In this document: piece by piece, positions 25,165-35,205 of the stretch
Numbering within the stretch: position 1 is the first letter of the stretch
Layout of the letters: every line of letters begins with the position of its first letter
Notes under the pieces: model-generated
What the model was told of the DNA's origin: nothing
Seen by the model: the letters and a program-made list of their open reading frames with translations, nothing else
The model's database searches: none
Made by a program: the position numbers and the translations under genes
Source: JAVBQL01 sp031549085
GTDB taxonomy: Bacteria; Spirochaetota; GWE2-31-10; MWDO01
Direction: 5' to 3'
Assembly (NCBI GenBank): GCA_031549085.1
Contig: JAVBQL010000001.1
Span: forward strand, 123,685-187,684
DNA length: 64,000 nt

Positions 25165-26406
25165 ATGAAGATTAGAGCAGTTCTATTCTCTATTTTTGTT
25201 CTTTCTCTGATTTTATCAAGCTGTGACTATGAAGTTGAAACCAATGCCAACGCCCCAAAATATGATTATATAGGTAGTTACTATGATGATCTGGCAATGG
25301 TACGTCTAAATGGAAAATATGGTTTTGTGGATATATATGGAGAGGTAGCAGTTCCAATTATTTATGACACTGCTGATAGCTTTGAGAATGGCTTGGGCAA
25401 AGTGGGATTCTATAATGAAGATAGCTATAGCAACTATAAATATGGCTTTGTTAATAAAAAAGGTGAAGTGGTTGTTCCTATTATCTACAACTATGTACGA
25501 TGCTACACTAATGATGAAATCAAATTAATTTTTGTAAGTCTAAATGGAAAATATGGTTATCTTGATACAAATGGGCTTGAAGTAGTTCCTACTATTTATG
25601 AGAATATTTCCAGTTTTTATAATAAAAGAGCAGTAGTAAAACTAAACGGAAAGTATGGTATTATAGGTATTGCTGGAAATGTAATTATTCCCACTATTTA
25701 TGATTATATTTCAACCTTTGTTGATAGCAATCTAGTTGGTGTTGGGGTCAGCAATAAATATGGCCTTATAGATATGGATAATCAAGTGGTAATTCCAATT
25801 ATATATGATGATATATGGCTCTCTCCCCATGATCTAATAACAGTTGTTCAAAATGGCAAGTATGGACTTGTGAATAGAAGCCATCAAATAGTAGTTCCGA
25901 TTATTTATGATAATATGACTCTTTATGATAGCCTAATTCGTGTTAAACAAAACTATAAGTGGGGTTATTTAGACTTAAATGGAAATGTAATTCTTCCCAT
26001 TATTTATGATGGCATAGAGCCTTTCAGTTATGAGTTATCGAGAGTAAAACTTAAGGGTAAGTATGGTTATATAGATAAAAATGGACAGATAGTAATTCCT
26101 ATTATCTACAATGAAGCACAATATTTTAATGATGATGAGCTATGTTTAGTGAGGCTAATTGATAAGTGGGGATTTATTGATACAAGTGGAAATGAAATAG
26201 TTCCTGTTACTTATGATTTTGCAGATAATTTTTCAGGTGGATTGGCAAGAGTAAGATTAAATGATAAGTGGGGGTTTGTTGATAAAAATAGTGTAGTAAT
26301 TATCCCTATTAGCTATGATTATGCAAACAATTTTTCTTATGGTAGAGCTCTTGTAAATTTAGGTAATGACTCTTTCTATATTGATAAGGATGGCAATAAA
26401 ATATAA
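25165..26406 (+). CDS. WG-repeat lipoprotein
   Basis: 413 residues from ATG 25165, which opens a signal peptide with lipobox LSSC; an earlier in-frame Met at 25108 lies inside the synthetase gene. The mature part is about eleven WG (KWG) repeats, each like NGKYGFVDIYGEVAVPIIYD. The Trp form (KWGFID) appears in three later repeats and Tyr replaces it in the others. WG-repeat proteins are surface or periplasmic beta-structures of unknown binding role. It begins 28 bases after the synthetase stop. Confidence 0.85.
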   Translation: MKIRAVLFSIFVLSLILSSCDYEVETNANAPKYDYIGSYYDDLAMVRLNGKYGFVDIYGEVAVPIIYDTADSFENGLGKVGFYNEDSYSNYKYGFVNKKGEVVVPIIYNYVRCYTNDEIKLIFVSLNGKYGYLDTNGLEVVPTIYENISSFYNKRAVVKLNGKYGIIGIAGNVIIPTIYDYISTFVDSNLVGVGVSNKYGLIDMDNQVVIPIIYDDIWLSPHDLITVVQNGKYGLVNRSHQIVVPIIYDNMTLYDSLIRVKQNYKWGYLDLNGNVILPIIYDGIEPFSYELSRVKLKGKYGYIDKNGQIVIPIIYNEAQYFNDDELCLVRLIDKWGFIDTSGNEIVPVTYDFADNFSGGLARVRLNDKWGFVDKNSVVIIPISYDYANNFSYGRALVNLGNDSFYIDKDGNKI

Positions 26407-26525
26407 TCACCCCTATATTTACTGAACTTGATAAACTTTTTTTAAATTAAAAACTTACAATCCTTCTGTATAAGATATTTATCAGAAAGAAGGCACACAT
26501 AAAAAAGAAAAAAAAGGAGTTTTTT

Positions 26526-27737
26526 ATGATTGACCAACAACTATTTTCAACACTCGCAAAGGGAATGAAGTCATCAAAAATACGAGAGCTTATGAAATAT
26601 GCAACATCAAGTAATGTTATCTCATTTGGTGGTGGCTCTCCTGACAGTAAAAACTTCCCTTTTAAAGAGGTACAATCAATTATAAATGACTTTGACAGCA
26701 AAAAAATTGTGCAAGCCATGCAGTATGGTGCAACAAGCGGTTTTCCACCTCTAATTGAGGCACTAAAAACAAGATTAAATAAAAAAAATAGAATAGATCT
26801 AAACGAGCAAGAATTATTGATTACCACTGGTGGACAGCAAGCTATCTATCTCTTCTCAAAGATATTTATTGATAGCGGCGATGTTGTTCTAGTTGAGGAG
26901 CCCTCATTTATTGGAGCAATGGCTGCGTTTCTCTCAAATGGAGCTGAACTTGTTGGACTCCCTTTGGAAGATGATGGCGTCAATATCGAGAAGTTAGAGG
27001 AGACGCTGCTCTCTCTACGCAAAGCTGGTAAAAAGGTTAAATTCTTCTATACAATACCAAATTTTCAAAACCCATCAGGTGTAACTCTCTCTCAAGAGAA
27101 GAGAAAGAAGCTCTATGAGCTTTCACTAAAGCACAATCTTCTAATATTAGAAGATGATCCATATGGGGAGCTCTACTTTGAGGGAAAAGATGAGGATTAT
27201 CTCCCTATAAAATCAATTGGAAGCGAGGCACCAATTACTTATATTGGCACATTTTCGAAGGTGCTATGTCCAGGCTTCAGAATTGGCTATACACTCTCAA
27301 ACAAAAAGATTGTAGAGAAGATGGAGCTTGCAAAACAGAGTAATGATGCCTGTTCATCATCATTTGGACAAGTGGTTGCCGCAGAGTATCTAAACAGAAA
27401 TTTGATTGAAGATTATATAAAAAAGATGAGGGTTATCTATAAAGAGAAGTGTGATTTGATGCTCTCATCTATAAAAGAGAATTTTCCAAAAGAGATTACC
27501 TATAGCACTCCAAGGGGCGGATTTTTTATCTATGCAAACTTGGGCGGTAAAGTCAGTGCTAATGAACTTTTTACCCATGTAATAAAGCAAAATGTTGCCT
27601 TTGTTACTGGAGACCCCTTCCACACTGATGAAAAACTTGGAGACTGCCATATCAGACTCTCATTCTCAAGCAGTACAAATGAGCAAATTATCTCTGGAAT
27701 TAAAATTATTGGAGAGGAGATAAAAAAACAGCTGTGA
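26526..27737 (+). CDS. PLP-dependent aminotransferase, 2-aminoadipate/MocR-catalytic type
   Basis: 403 residues, fold type I: ISFGGGSPDSKNFPF at the start, YGATSGFPPLIEAL, TTGGQQAIYLFSKIF for the cofactor phosphate, PNFQNPSGVTLS, EDDPYGELYF, and the Schiff-base Lys245 in GTFSKVLCPGFRIGY. These match LysN/2-aminoadipate and aromatic aminotransferases of the group also seen in MocR regulators, but with no winged-helix domain. AAAAAGGAG precedes ATG 26526. Its stop overlaps the GTG start of the next gene, so the two are translationally coupled. Confidence 0.88.
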   Translation: MIDQQLFSTLAKGMKSSKIRELMKYATSSNVISFGGGSPDSKNFPFKEVQSIINDFDSKKIVQAMQYGATSGFPPLIEALKTRLNKKNRIDLNEQELLITTGGQQAIYLFSKIFIDSGDVVLVEEPSFIGAMAAFLSNGAELVGLPLEDDGVNIEKLEETLLSLRKAGKKVKFFYTIPNFQNPSGVTLSQEKRKKLYELSLKHNLLILEDDPYGELYFEGKDEDYLPIKSIGSEAPITYIGTFSKVLCPGFRIGYTLSNKKIVEKMELAKQSNDACSSSFGQVVAAEYLNRNLIEDYIKKMRVIYKEKCDLMLSSIKENFPKEITYSTPRGGFFIYANLGGKVSANELFTHVIKQNVAFVTGDPFHTDEKLGDCHIRLSFSSSTNEQIISGIKIIGEEIKKQL

Positions 27738-28612
27738 GAAAAATAAAGAGGGCCAAAGAGTGCTTTTTTCGGGATACAACCAATAAAAAATTCTTTGACT
27801 TTTCCTCTATTGATAATATCATAGGATACAGCAATAAAAAACTGACCCATGTTGTAAAAAACGGACTCTCATCAGCTTGGAATATAGAGAACAACTCTAT
27901 ATATCATGGCCGGTTTGAATCCTTTATAAAAAAAGAGTTTGGAAGAGAGTATGTTCCTCTCTTTTTCAACTCCATTTATGAGCTCTTTCTCTATATAAAG
28001 ATAGTTTTTGAAAAAGATTACAGAATAAATATTAATAGTGATATGTTTAATCTCTTTTTAGAGGAGAGTGGTATAGTTTTTGATAAGGATATTAACAAAC
28101 CACAAATTGAAATTATTGATTATGCTTATAATACCCTATTTGAAAAGGAGATTATTGCAAAAGAAAATTCAATATTGAATTACTATCTCTATCCATCAAC
28201 AGCTATTGACATCAAAGGCTCTCTATTTACTATTTTACCAAAAATATTTTCTGGAAACTTCAGCTATGTTACCCTCATAATAAAACAGGACTCTCCCATT
28301 TTTGATAAGCTTAAAAAACTATCAAAAGAGATTCCATCGCTCTATTTAATATCAAGTTTGAAAAATATATTTCTAGTTAGAGAGCAGGAAAAATTGAAGA
28401 AGGAAGTGCTATCCTTAGAGTCTAGTAAGATTATACAGAAAGGCAGATTATTTATTTTCAAAGATAGTGAGAAAGAAAATAACAACCTATCTGATCACCT
28501 ATATGAGAAGGGGATATTAATTAATAAAAAAGCACCATACTATAACTATCTTCCATTTTTGTTAAACGAACATCAAGAAAAACATATAAAGAAGGTTTTG
28601 GATAACTTATAG
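27734..28612 (+). CDS. Degenerate class-III-aminotransferase-like protein
   Basis: 292 residues starting at GTG 27734 inside the previous stop (GTGA overlap). The opening DTTNKKFFDFSSIDNIIGYSNKKLTHVVKNGLSSAW looks like the N-terminus of class III aminotransferases (glutamate-semialdehyde/ornithine type: D-x-x-x-x-x-Y-x-D-F ... G-Y-x-x-x-x-L). The rest is too short (family about 430) and I see neither the EP(I/V) block, the DEV block nor a cofactor Lys motif. It looks like a pseudoenzyme coupled to the active aminotransferase upstream. The similarity is by eye only. Confidence 0.5.
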   Translation: MRKIKRAKECFFRDTTNKKFFDFSSIDNIIGYSNKKLTHVVKNGLSSAWNIENNSIYHGRFESFIKKEFGREYVPLFFNSIYELFLYIKIVFEKDYRININSDMFNLFLEESGIVFDKDINKPQIEIIDYAYNTLFEKEIIAKENSILNYYLYPSTAIDIKGSLFTILPKIFSGNFSYVTLIIKQDSPIFDKLKKLSKEIPSLYLISSLKNIFLVREQEKLKKEVLSLESSKIIQKGRLFIFKDSEKENNNLSDHLYEKGILINKKAPYYNYLPFLLNEHQEKHIKKVLDNL

Positions 28613-28624
28613 TTGATTATGTAG

Positions 28625-28970
28625 CAATTGCTCCCTACCTAAACATTCGTTAAACTTAATTTTAGCAACTACCCTATCAATATTTAATTGGTTGTGCTGT
28701 TTCATCTTTAGCTTACTTATAAGTACAAGAATATATAATGAGAAAACGCTACTTAAAAGAGAAAGAGAGAGAATTAAAATATATAGCGGGGTGTTACCTT
28801 AAGCCTATATATTTTAACTTTTTTTTCTTTCTTTTTTAAGTAGCGTTTTCTCGTTATATATGTTGCTAATGACCAGTAACTCAGAAAATAAGTTTAATAA
28901 CTCATTCAAGATTGGATAGGATTAATTATATAATAGAGATGTATGAAAAAGCATTATCTGTACATGATAT
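28625..28970. repeat. Family A long palindromic element, copy A3
   Basis: In the convergent gap between the aminotransferase pair and the malK-like gene. Inner arms ATGAGAAAACGCTACTT and the reverse complement of AAGTAGCGTTTTCTCGT pair almost perfectly, and the centre has ATATATAGCGGGG against AAGCCTATATAT. The right outer arm (GGATAGGATT, GATGTATGAAAAAGCATT) matches the left outer arm of A4 in inverted form. Confidence 0.8.
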
Positions 28971-28992
28971 CAAAATAAAATAGTGATAGTAT

Positions 28993-29028
28993 AAAAAAGC
29001 TTCAAAGCTAATTTAAGCTCTGAAGCCT
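28993..29028 (-). terminator. Rho-independent terminator of the malK-like gene
   Basis: On the minus strand: AGGCTTCAGAGCTT ... AGCTTTGAAGCTT followed by a T-run, 34 bases after the stop at 29062. One mismatch in a 12-base stem. Confidence 0.75.
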
Positions 29029-29061
29029 GTAAATATCTAAATCTATAATACTAAAACAATC

Positions 29062-30189
29062 TTATATAATGCACTTCTCTTCAACATTTCCAGTAGGTCC
29101 TGTAACAGGGTTTAGGTCAAAGAAATGTGCTTTTGCAATTTTAACAGTCAATTCAATTGGCTCACCAACTTTTGCAGCAACGTTTGGATTTGTTCTTGAC
29201 AATAGTTGAGAACCATCACTTGTTGATAAGTATAGATATGTCTCTGGACCCAATGGTTCAATAACATCAACAACAGCCTTGATCTTCTCCCCAGCAGAAC
29301 CATCCTCTCTAATTAGATCTTCTGGTCTTATACCAAAAGTTACATCTTTATTTGTATAAGGTTTTAGGGCAGCTTGCTGCTCTTTTGTTGGAGTAATAGC
29401 AAAATCTTTATGTCTTACAACAAGATTTCCGCTTGCAGAATCCATCTCAACTTTACAGTTTATAAAGTTCATTGGAGGAGAACCAATAAACCCTGCAACA
29501 AATTTATTTGCTGGCTTATTATATAGGTTTAGAGGAGTATCTGCTTGTTGAACATATCCATTGTACATTACAACAATCTTATCAGCCATAGTCATGGCCT
29601 CTACTTGGTCATGCGTTACATAAACCATAGTATTTCCAAGTTTATGGTGAAGCTTTGATATCTCTGAACGCATAGTAACACGAAGCTTTGCATCAAGGTT
29701 TGATAGTGGTTCGTCAAATAAGAAAACTTTCGGTTTTCTAACGATTGTTCTACCCATAGCAACACGTTGTCTCTGTCCACCAGAGAGAGCCTTTGGCTTT
29801 CTATCTAGTAGACTTACTATATCAAGAAGCTTTGCAGCATCCATAACTCTCTTTTCAATATCCTCTTTTGGAAACTTTCTAATTTTAAGACCAAAAGCCA
29901 TATTTTCATAAACTGTCATATGAGGGTACAAAGCGTAGTTTTGGAAAACCATACCAATATCACGATCTTTTGGAGGGACATTATTCATCAATTTATCATC
30001 GATAAATAGCTCACCTCTTGTGATCTCCTCAAGACCAGCGATCATTCTTAGTGTAGTAGATTTACCACAACCAGATGGACCAACAAATACGCAGAACTCA
30101 CCATCAGCGATTTCAATATTGTTCTGTTTAACAACATGGACATTACCCGGATAGATTTTGTCGATGTTTTTTAATACTACTCGTGCCAT
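29062..30189 (-). CDS. ABC transporter ATP-binding protein, MalK/UgpC/MsmX type
   Basis: 375 residues from ATG 30189 (GGAGAACAAGTA upstream); the 37 residues that could be added in frame are lysine-rich and unlike the family. Walker A GPSGCGKST (37-45), Q-loop MVFQNYALYPHMTV, signature ALSGGQRQRVAMGR, Walker B VFLFDEPLSNLDAKLR, H-loop YVTHDQVEAMTMAD, and a C-terminal TOBE-type domain (KDVTFGIRPEDL). Such ATPases energise sugar or glycerol-phosphate importers and often serve several permeases. No permease or binding protein is adjacent, which fits a shared, MsmX-like ATPase. Confidence 0.9.
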   Translation of the reverse strand: MARVVLKNIDKIYPGNVHVVKQNNIEIADGEFCVFVGPSGCGKSTTLRMIAGLEEITRGELFIDDKLMNNVPPKDRDIGMVFQNYALYPHMTVYENMAFGLKIRKFPKEDIEKRVMDAAKLLDIVSLLDRKPKALSGGQRQRVAMGRTIVRKPKVFLFDEPLSNLDAKLRVTMRSEISKLHHKLGNTMVYVTHDQVEAMTMADKIVVMYNGYVQQADTPLNLYNKPANKFVAGFIGSPPMNFINCKVEMDSASGNLVVRHKDFAITPTKEQQAALKPYTNKDVTFGIRPEDLIREDGSAGEKIKAVVDVIEPLGPETYLYLSTSDGSQLLSRTNPNVAAKVGEPIELTVKIAKAHFFDLNPVTGPTGNVEEKCII

Positions 30190-30516
30190 TACTTGTTCTC
30201 CTAATAAACAATATAACCCATTATAAAACCTTTTTATAACAAAAGTCAACTTGATTTTTTTAATAATATTTTTTTTATTTTTTTTTATTTTTGCCTGCAC
30301 ACTCTTTTTGATAAATATCTATTGAAAAATGTATTTTCAGTCTCTAATTGAAATATAAACTCCTTTCAAAAACAAGCTGCATAATTAAAAAAAAACTAAA
30401 ACATTAAAATTATTCCACCATAGCTATTTTTAAATTGATCTTTTATCTTTTTTTTGATAGAAACTTTTTAGTTTAGGATTAAATTGTTTTACTATCATTT
30501 TTTTGGAGATTTTTTT
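30190..30516. other. AT-rich divergent gap, no specific element seen
   Basis: A 327-base very AT-rich stretch between malK-like (minus) and hom (plus). It must hold both promoters, but I could not place convincing -35/-10 pairs, and no family A or C-B repeat is present. Confidence 0.5.
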
Positions 30517-31839
30517 ATGGATAAATTCAGAGTTGCGATATTAGGCTGTGGTATTGTTGGCGGCGGGACTGCTAAAATTATGCTTGATTTAAAAAATGAG
30601 TTAAAAGAGGCTGCGGGCAAAGAGGTTGAACTTGTAAAAATATTGGATCTCTTTCCAAAAAGATCAAGCAGCAAGCATAATATTCCAATTTCACTCTTTT
30701 GTGGTAATGGAGAGAACCTAACCATTGATGAGGCAAATGGATACACAAAAGAGATCTTAAGTGATAAAGATATAGATTTGGTAGTTGAAACAATAGGCGG
30801 AAGCAATGAGAATATATTAAACACTGCAATTGGTATACTTGAAAATAAGAAACATCTTGTTACTGCAAACAAGGCTCTGCTTGCTAAACATGGTGAAAAA
30901 ATATTTTCAACTGCTGAAAAAAATTCTAAAACCATAGGCTTTGAGGCTGCTGTTGGCGGTGCGATCCCAATTATAAGGGCAATAAAAGAGGGTTTTACTG
31001 GTGATGTTGTTGAAGCTATAATGGGAATACTCAATGGAACAAGCAACTATATCCTAACTGAGATGAGAGACTCCGGGCTCTCATTTGATGCTGCATTGAA
31101 ACTTGCACAAGAGAAGGGATATGCTGAGGCTGACCCTACACTTGATATAAGCGGAGGGGATACATCTCATAAGCTTGCTATACTTATGAAGCTTGCTTTT
31201 GGTCTTAATATAAATATTGAGAGTCTATCTGTTGCAGGAATAGAGAATATAACAAAAGATGATCTTCTTTTTGCAGAGGAGATGAACTCTACTATAAAAC
31301 TTATCTGTTTTGCGAAGAGAGAAAATGATAATATCTATGCAGCAGTACGCCCTATGCTTGTAAAAAAGAATAATCTCCTCTCCAATGTTAGCGGCTCGAC
31401 CAATGCTGTTAGAGTTTTAAACAGATACTCTACTGAACATGTGCTTATTGGAAAGGGGGCTGGCTCGCTTGAGACAGGTACAGCGATTGTTGGTGATATT
31501 GTCTCTATTGCAAAATACTCCAGCACCTCTTCTAGTGCAATGACATTGAAAAATAATAAAAATCTTACTTTGAAAAATATTGATGATATCTATCTTCCAT
31601 ATAATATTGTTTTTGAGACAGTTAATAAACCAGGGATTACGGGTATTGTTACAACTGCCATAGGCAATAATAGTATCAACATAGATACCGTTAGTCATAA
31701 TAGAAACAATTCTGATAGGGCTATTTTTTCCGTTGCAACAATGCCATGCCAGCTAACCTCAATAAACAGAGCGATAGCAGAGATAAAGGGTAAAAATATA
31801 TTGATTAGTGATGCAAAGATAATGCCTATTCTATATTAA
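30517..31839 (+). CDS. hom: Homoserine dehydrogenase with ACT domain
   Basis: 440 residues from ATG 30517 (TTGGAGA upstream; the in-frame Met at 30484 has no site). It reduces aspartate semialdehyde to homoserine for threonine and methionine. Rossmann motif VAILGCGIVGGGTAKI (6-21), TANKALLAKHG, GFEAAVGGAIPII, GILNGTSNYILTEM, EADPTLDISGGDTSHKLAIL with the substrate Asp and Lys, and a C-terminal ACT domain (about 361-440), which usually gives feedback control by threonine. Single gene; a family A element follows directly. Confidence 0.95.
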   Translation: MDKFRVAILGCGIVGGGTAKIMLDLKNELKEAAGKEVELVKILDLFPKRSSSKHNIPISLFCGNGENLTIDEANGYTKEILSDKDIDLVVETIGGSNENILNTAIGILENKKHLVTANKALLAKHGEKIFSTAEKNSKTIGFEAAVGGAIPIIRAIKEGFTGDVVEAIMGILNGTSNYILTEMRDSGLSFDAALKLAQEKGYAEADPTLDISGGDTSHKLAILMKLAFGLNINIESLSVAGIENITKDDLLFAEEMNSTIKLICFAKRENDNIYAAVRPMLVKKNNLLSNVSGSTNAVRVLNRYSTEHVLIGKGAGSLETGTAIVGDIVSIAKYSSTSSSAMTLKNNKNLTLKNIDDIYLPYNIVFETVNKPGITGIVTTAIGNNSINIDTVSHNRNNSDRAIFSVATMPCQLTSINRAIAEIKGKNILISDAKIMPILY

Positions 31840-31844
31840 GTTGT

Positions 31845-32250
31845 AGTTGGCATACATACAGAAAATGCTTTTTCATACATCTTTATTATATCAATAATCT
31901 CATCCAAGCTTTAATAAGTAGTTAGGTATCGTTTTTGTGTTACTTGTCATTACGTAGAGCTATAACGAGAGAACGCTACTCAAAAAAGAGAAAGAAGAGA
32001 GAATAATTTTGTATAGGTGGGGGGGGTAATCAAAAAAAGAGCCTAATTTTAAAAATATGAAAATAAAACAAAAAGGACGTGGCACGCAAAAAAAGCCTAT
32101 ACAAAATTACTTTTCTTTTTTTTCTCTCTTTTTTAGGTACCATTCGCTCATTATATCTGTTCGTGCTGATAAGTAAACTAGGTATAAGGTTTTAATAGCT
32201 TGTTTAATATTAATAATACACTCATAATAACTAAGCTACCCTAATAATTA
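31845..32250. repeat. Family A long palindromic element, copy A4, with an insertion in its centre
   Basis: Between hom and ftsK. Inner arms ACGAGAGAACGCTACTC and the reverse complement of TAGGTACCATTCGCTCA. The centre stem TTTTGTATAGG / CCTATACAAAA is split by about 70 extra bases (roughly 32026-32093), including GGACGTGGCACGCAAAAAAA. The extra segment is absent from the other copies. The left outer arm (GCTTTTTCATACATC) matches the right arm of A3. Confidence 0.8.
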
Positions 32251-32369
32251 AATAGTATAAAATTGCTAAGCTAAAAGAGAGAAAAATAAAGAGTCAAAAA
32301 GTTAAATAGTAAAATGGCCAATTCCGATAAAACCACTATATACAACTAAAGGGTCTCTGCAAAAATAAA

Positions 32370-34886
32370 ATGAAAACTAATGGAAAAAAAATAAGATTTT
32401 TAACAATCTCTGCTTTTGCAACATTTTTTCTCTTCTCACTATTCCTAATTGTTGATAATGACTTTCTAAAGAATAAATTCTTTGCAAACTTTTCTATCTC
32501 CTACAATAGCTTTCTAAACCGAATCTTTGGAAGCTTTGGAGAGCTATATATAATTTTGGGACTCTTTATATGTGTTGTATTACTTATAAAAATTAAGCGT
32601 TATAAAAAAATATCTCTATTTTTTGGAATAACACTGCTTCTTTTATTCATATCATCATTCACAGAGTTTTTAGGTGCAAAAATATATAATGGCGGTCTAC
32701 TTGGGAAAAATCTCTCAAAATTACTCTTAACAGAGACTCCTTTTCTCAATTTTTCTATCTATTTTTTATGGGGAACAGCATCATTGTTTTTAATTTTACT
32801 ACCAATAAAAAATATTTTGGTAAAGGGATTAACATATATAACCTTTTCTATAATTCAATTTATTGAGAAATTAAAAGATTACTTTGGGGCATATAAAAAT
32901 GAGCTCTCTAAAGAGCGAGCCAGTGTCCCTTTTATATCTAAAATTGTGTATGAAGATGATAATAAAATAACTGAAATACCTATATTTTCCATCAAAAAAA
33001 ATGATAAGCCTAAAAAATTTGTCTATAAAGAGGAGACAAATACAAGTGTATATTATGAAGAAGAAAAAGATAATCAAGGCAATAGAGGAAAAGCAGAGAA
33101 AAAAGTAGATAGTACCAATAGTACAGAGGAGTATTTCAAAAAACTAAAGGAGCACTGGCCAGAAAAGTGGAAACATGAAGAGAATAATGAAATTGTTATT
33201 GAAGATTCATCATTGGTAAATAAAAATGAACCAAACAAGAGAGATATTCAAAAAATGGATAGCGAAAAAATCCTATATTATAATGAAAGCAACTTTGCTA
33301 ATAAGTTTAATAATAGAGAGGAAGAATTTAAAAATAGCTATATAAAAAGTGAAATAGACAATATATATATAGAAGCTGACGATCTTGATATAAGTATAGA
33401 TGATGAGTATGACGAGGAGAATTATGATATCTCTCATGAAGCTATTTTAAACAAAAAAGATCATGAGGTTTTAAATAAATTTCCAAACTCAGCGATTCTA
33501 TCAAAACAGCTAAGTTTTGATAATGGCTCTTCAAAAGAGGAGGAGGCAGAATCTTCAAGAATATTGGAGGCAACTCTCTTTGAATTTGGTATAAAAGCAG
33601 AGGTTGTAGATATAATCCATGGGCCAGTGGTTACACTATATAAACTTATCCCAGCACCAGGTATAAAACTCTCAAGAATTGAGGGGCTCTCAACAAACCT
33701 TGCGCTGCGCCTTGCTGCACAATCTATAAGGATTATTGCTCCAATCCCAGGAGAAAAAGTTGTTGGAATAGAGATTCCAAATAGAATTAGAGAGCTGGTT
33801 AGCTTCAGCGATATAATAAACAGTAAAGAGTTTAAAAATAGCAAATATAATATTCCAATAGGTCTTGGAAAAGATATCTATGGAAACACAATAGTTGCGG
33901 ATCTATATAAGATGCCTCACATCTTGATAGCAGGGGCCACTGGAGCAGGTAAATCTGTCTGTGTAAATGGCTTTATCTCATCAATACTATTCTCAAAGAG
34001 CCCTGAAGATGTAAGGCTTATACTTATTGACCCAAAAATTGTTGAACTTAAACCATATAACAATATTCCTCACCTTTTAACTCCAGTCATTACAGAGTCA
34101 AAAAAGGCATTGATGGCATTGAAATATCTACTATATGAAATGGAGAGAAGGTACTCACTTCTTGATGAGATGGGTGTTAGAGATATTGTTGAGTATAGAA
34201 AAATGAATAAGGTTAAGCCTCACTTTGAGAACCTGCCTTTTATAGTTGCATTTGTTGATGAATTTGCAGATCTAATGACAACAAGCGGAAAAGATGTAGA
34301 GATTATCTTCTCTCGTCTTGCAGCAAAGGCTCGTGCCATTGGTATACTTCTAGTTTTGGCAACCCAGCGTCCATCAGCTGATGTGATAACTGGTCTTATA
34401 AAGGCCAATATTCCATCACGTATAGCATTTCAAGTTATCTCACTTCAGGATAGCAGAATTATATTGGATCAAAAGGGTGCTGAAAAACTTTTAGGGCAGG
34501 GAGATATGCTATATTTGGGCGGTTCGCAGCCCTTTCCTATCCGTGTCCAAGGAGCATATCTATCCAAAGATGAGGTTGATAATATTGCAAACCACTGGAA
34601 AGAGCTCTTTCCCCCTCAATATGTGAACATAGAGGAGATTATCTCTGAAGATGATGACGAAGAGGATAGCATCGACTTTGATGGCGAAAGCAGAGACCCT
34701 CTCTTTGATGAGGCTGTATCTATTGTGAAGCAGACAAGAAAAGCCTCCGCCTCATATCTACAAAGAAGATTAAGCATTGGCTACAACAGAGCTGCAAGGC
34801 TTGTTGAAGAGATGGAGGAGATGGGGATTGTTGGCCCACAGCGCGGAGCAAAGGCTAGAGAGGTCATTGGAAGCGATTTTGAATAG
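32370..34886 (+). CDS. ftsK: DNA translocase FtsK/SpoIIIE
   Basis: 838 residues. A septum-bound motor that pumps chromosome ends during division. The N-terminus has about four membrane segments (residues 12-160). A long acidic, Asn/Lys/Glu-rich linker (about 170-385) follows. The motor has Walker A AGATGAGKS (about 520-528) and Walker B FVDEFADLM (about 626). The C-terminal winged-helix gamma domain (about 775-838; DPLFDEAVSIVKQTRKASASYLQRRLSIGYNRAARL) reads polar KOPS-like sequences. No clear ribosome site precedes ATG 32370. Complete and normal in length. Confidence 0.95.
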   Translation: MKTNGKKIRFLTISAFATFFLFSLFLIVDNDFLKNKFFANFSISYNSFLNRIFGSFGELYIILGLFICVVLLIKIKRYKKISLFFGITLLLLFISSFTEFLGAKIYNGGLLGKNLSKLLLTETPFLNFSIYFLWGTASLFLILLPIKNILVKGLTYITFSIIQFIEKLKDYFGAYKNELSKERASVPFISKIVYEDDNKITEIPIFSIKKNDKPKKFVYKEETNTSVYYEEEKDNQGNRGKAEKKVDSTNSTEEYFKKLKEHWPEKWKHEENNEIVIEDSSLVNKNEPNKRDIQKMDSEKILYYNESNFANKFNNREEEFKNSYIKSEIDNIYIEADDLDISIDDEYDEENYDISHEAILNKKDHEVLNKFPNSAILSKQLSFDNGSSKEEEAESSRILEATLFEFGIKAEVVDIIHGPVVTLYKLIPAPGIKLSRIEGLSTNLALRLAAQSIRIIAPIPGEKVVGIEIPNRIRELVSFSDIINSKEFKNSKYNIPIGLGKDIYGNTIVADLYKMPHILIAGATGAGKSVCVNGFISSILFSKSPEDVRLILIDPKIVELKPYNNIPHLLTPVITESKKALMALKYLLYEMERRYSLLDEMGVRDIVEYRKMNKVKPHFENLPFIVAFVDEFADLMTTSGKDVEIIFSRLAAKARAIGILLVLATQRPSADVITGLIKANIPSRIAFQVISLQDSRIILDQKGAEKLLGQGDMLYLGGSQPFPIRVQGAYLSKDEVDNIANHWKELFPPQYVNIEEIISEDDDEEDSIDFDGESRDPLFDEAVSIVKQTRKASASYLQRRLSIGYNRAARLVEEMEEMGIVGPQRGAKAREVIGSDFE

Positions 34887-34901
34887 AGTTATTTTTACTA
34901 A

Positions 34902-35073
34902 TCCCCCTCTCCCCCTTTTCAAAAAGGGGGATATTTTTATCAAATAGAGACAAAAATATTAAATAAGGTATTTAGAGGGAGTTGGGATAAGAGTATATAA
35001 GTCGATTTTGTTCGATTTTTGCTTCCTGCAAAAATATACAAAATCTTTGTTATATCCCCTTATCTCAACTCCC
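34902..35073 (+). repeat. C-B composite hairpin element, copy 3
   Basis: C hairpin CCCCCTTTTCAAAAAGGGGG (34911-34930) with an extra CCCCC before it, then B hairpin (34977-35073). The B outer stem is GAGTTGGGATAAGAG... against its complement, about 22 pairs. The internal loop is GTC (35001-35003) opposite TTTG (35046-35049), the inner stem GATTTTGT/ACAAAATC, and a nested tip ATTTTTGC/GCAAAAAT. It fills the 319-base convergent gap between ftsK and the MbfA-like gene and may also end ftsK transcription. Confidence 0.8.
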
Positions 35074-35205
35074 AACCAACTAAAGTCTGCTCTAATATTT
35101 GCAATAAACTAACTTTTTATTTACCCACCATAGTTGGAAAGACAATATCATTTTTACATAAAATATATGTCCAAAAGGACATCACACGCAAAAAAATAAA
35201 AAAAA

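Noticed and set aside
30189..30300. Longer N-terminus of the malK-like ATPase
   Set aside because: The added 37 residues are lysine-rich and unlike the family, while GGAGAACAAGTA places the start at 30189.
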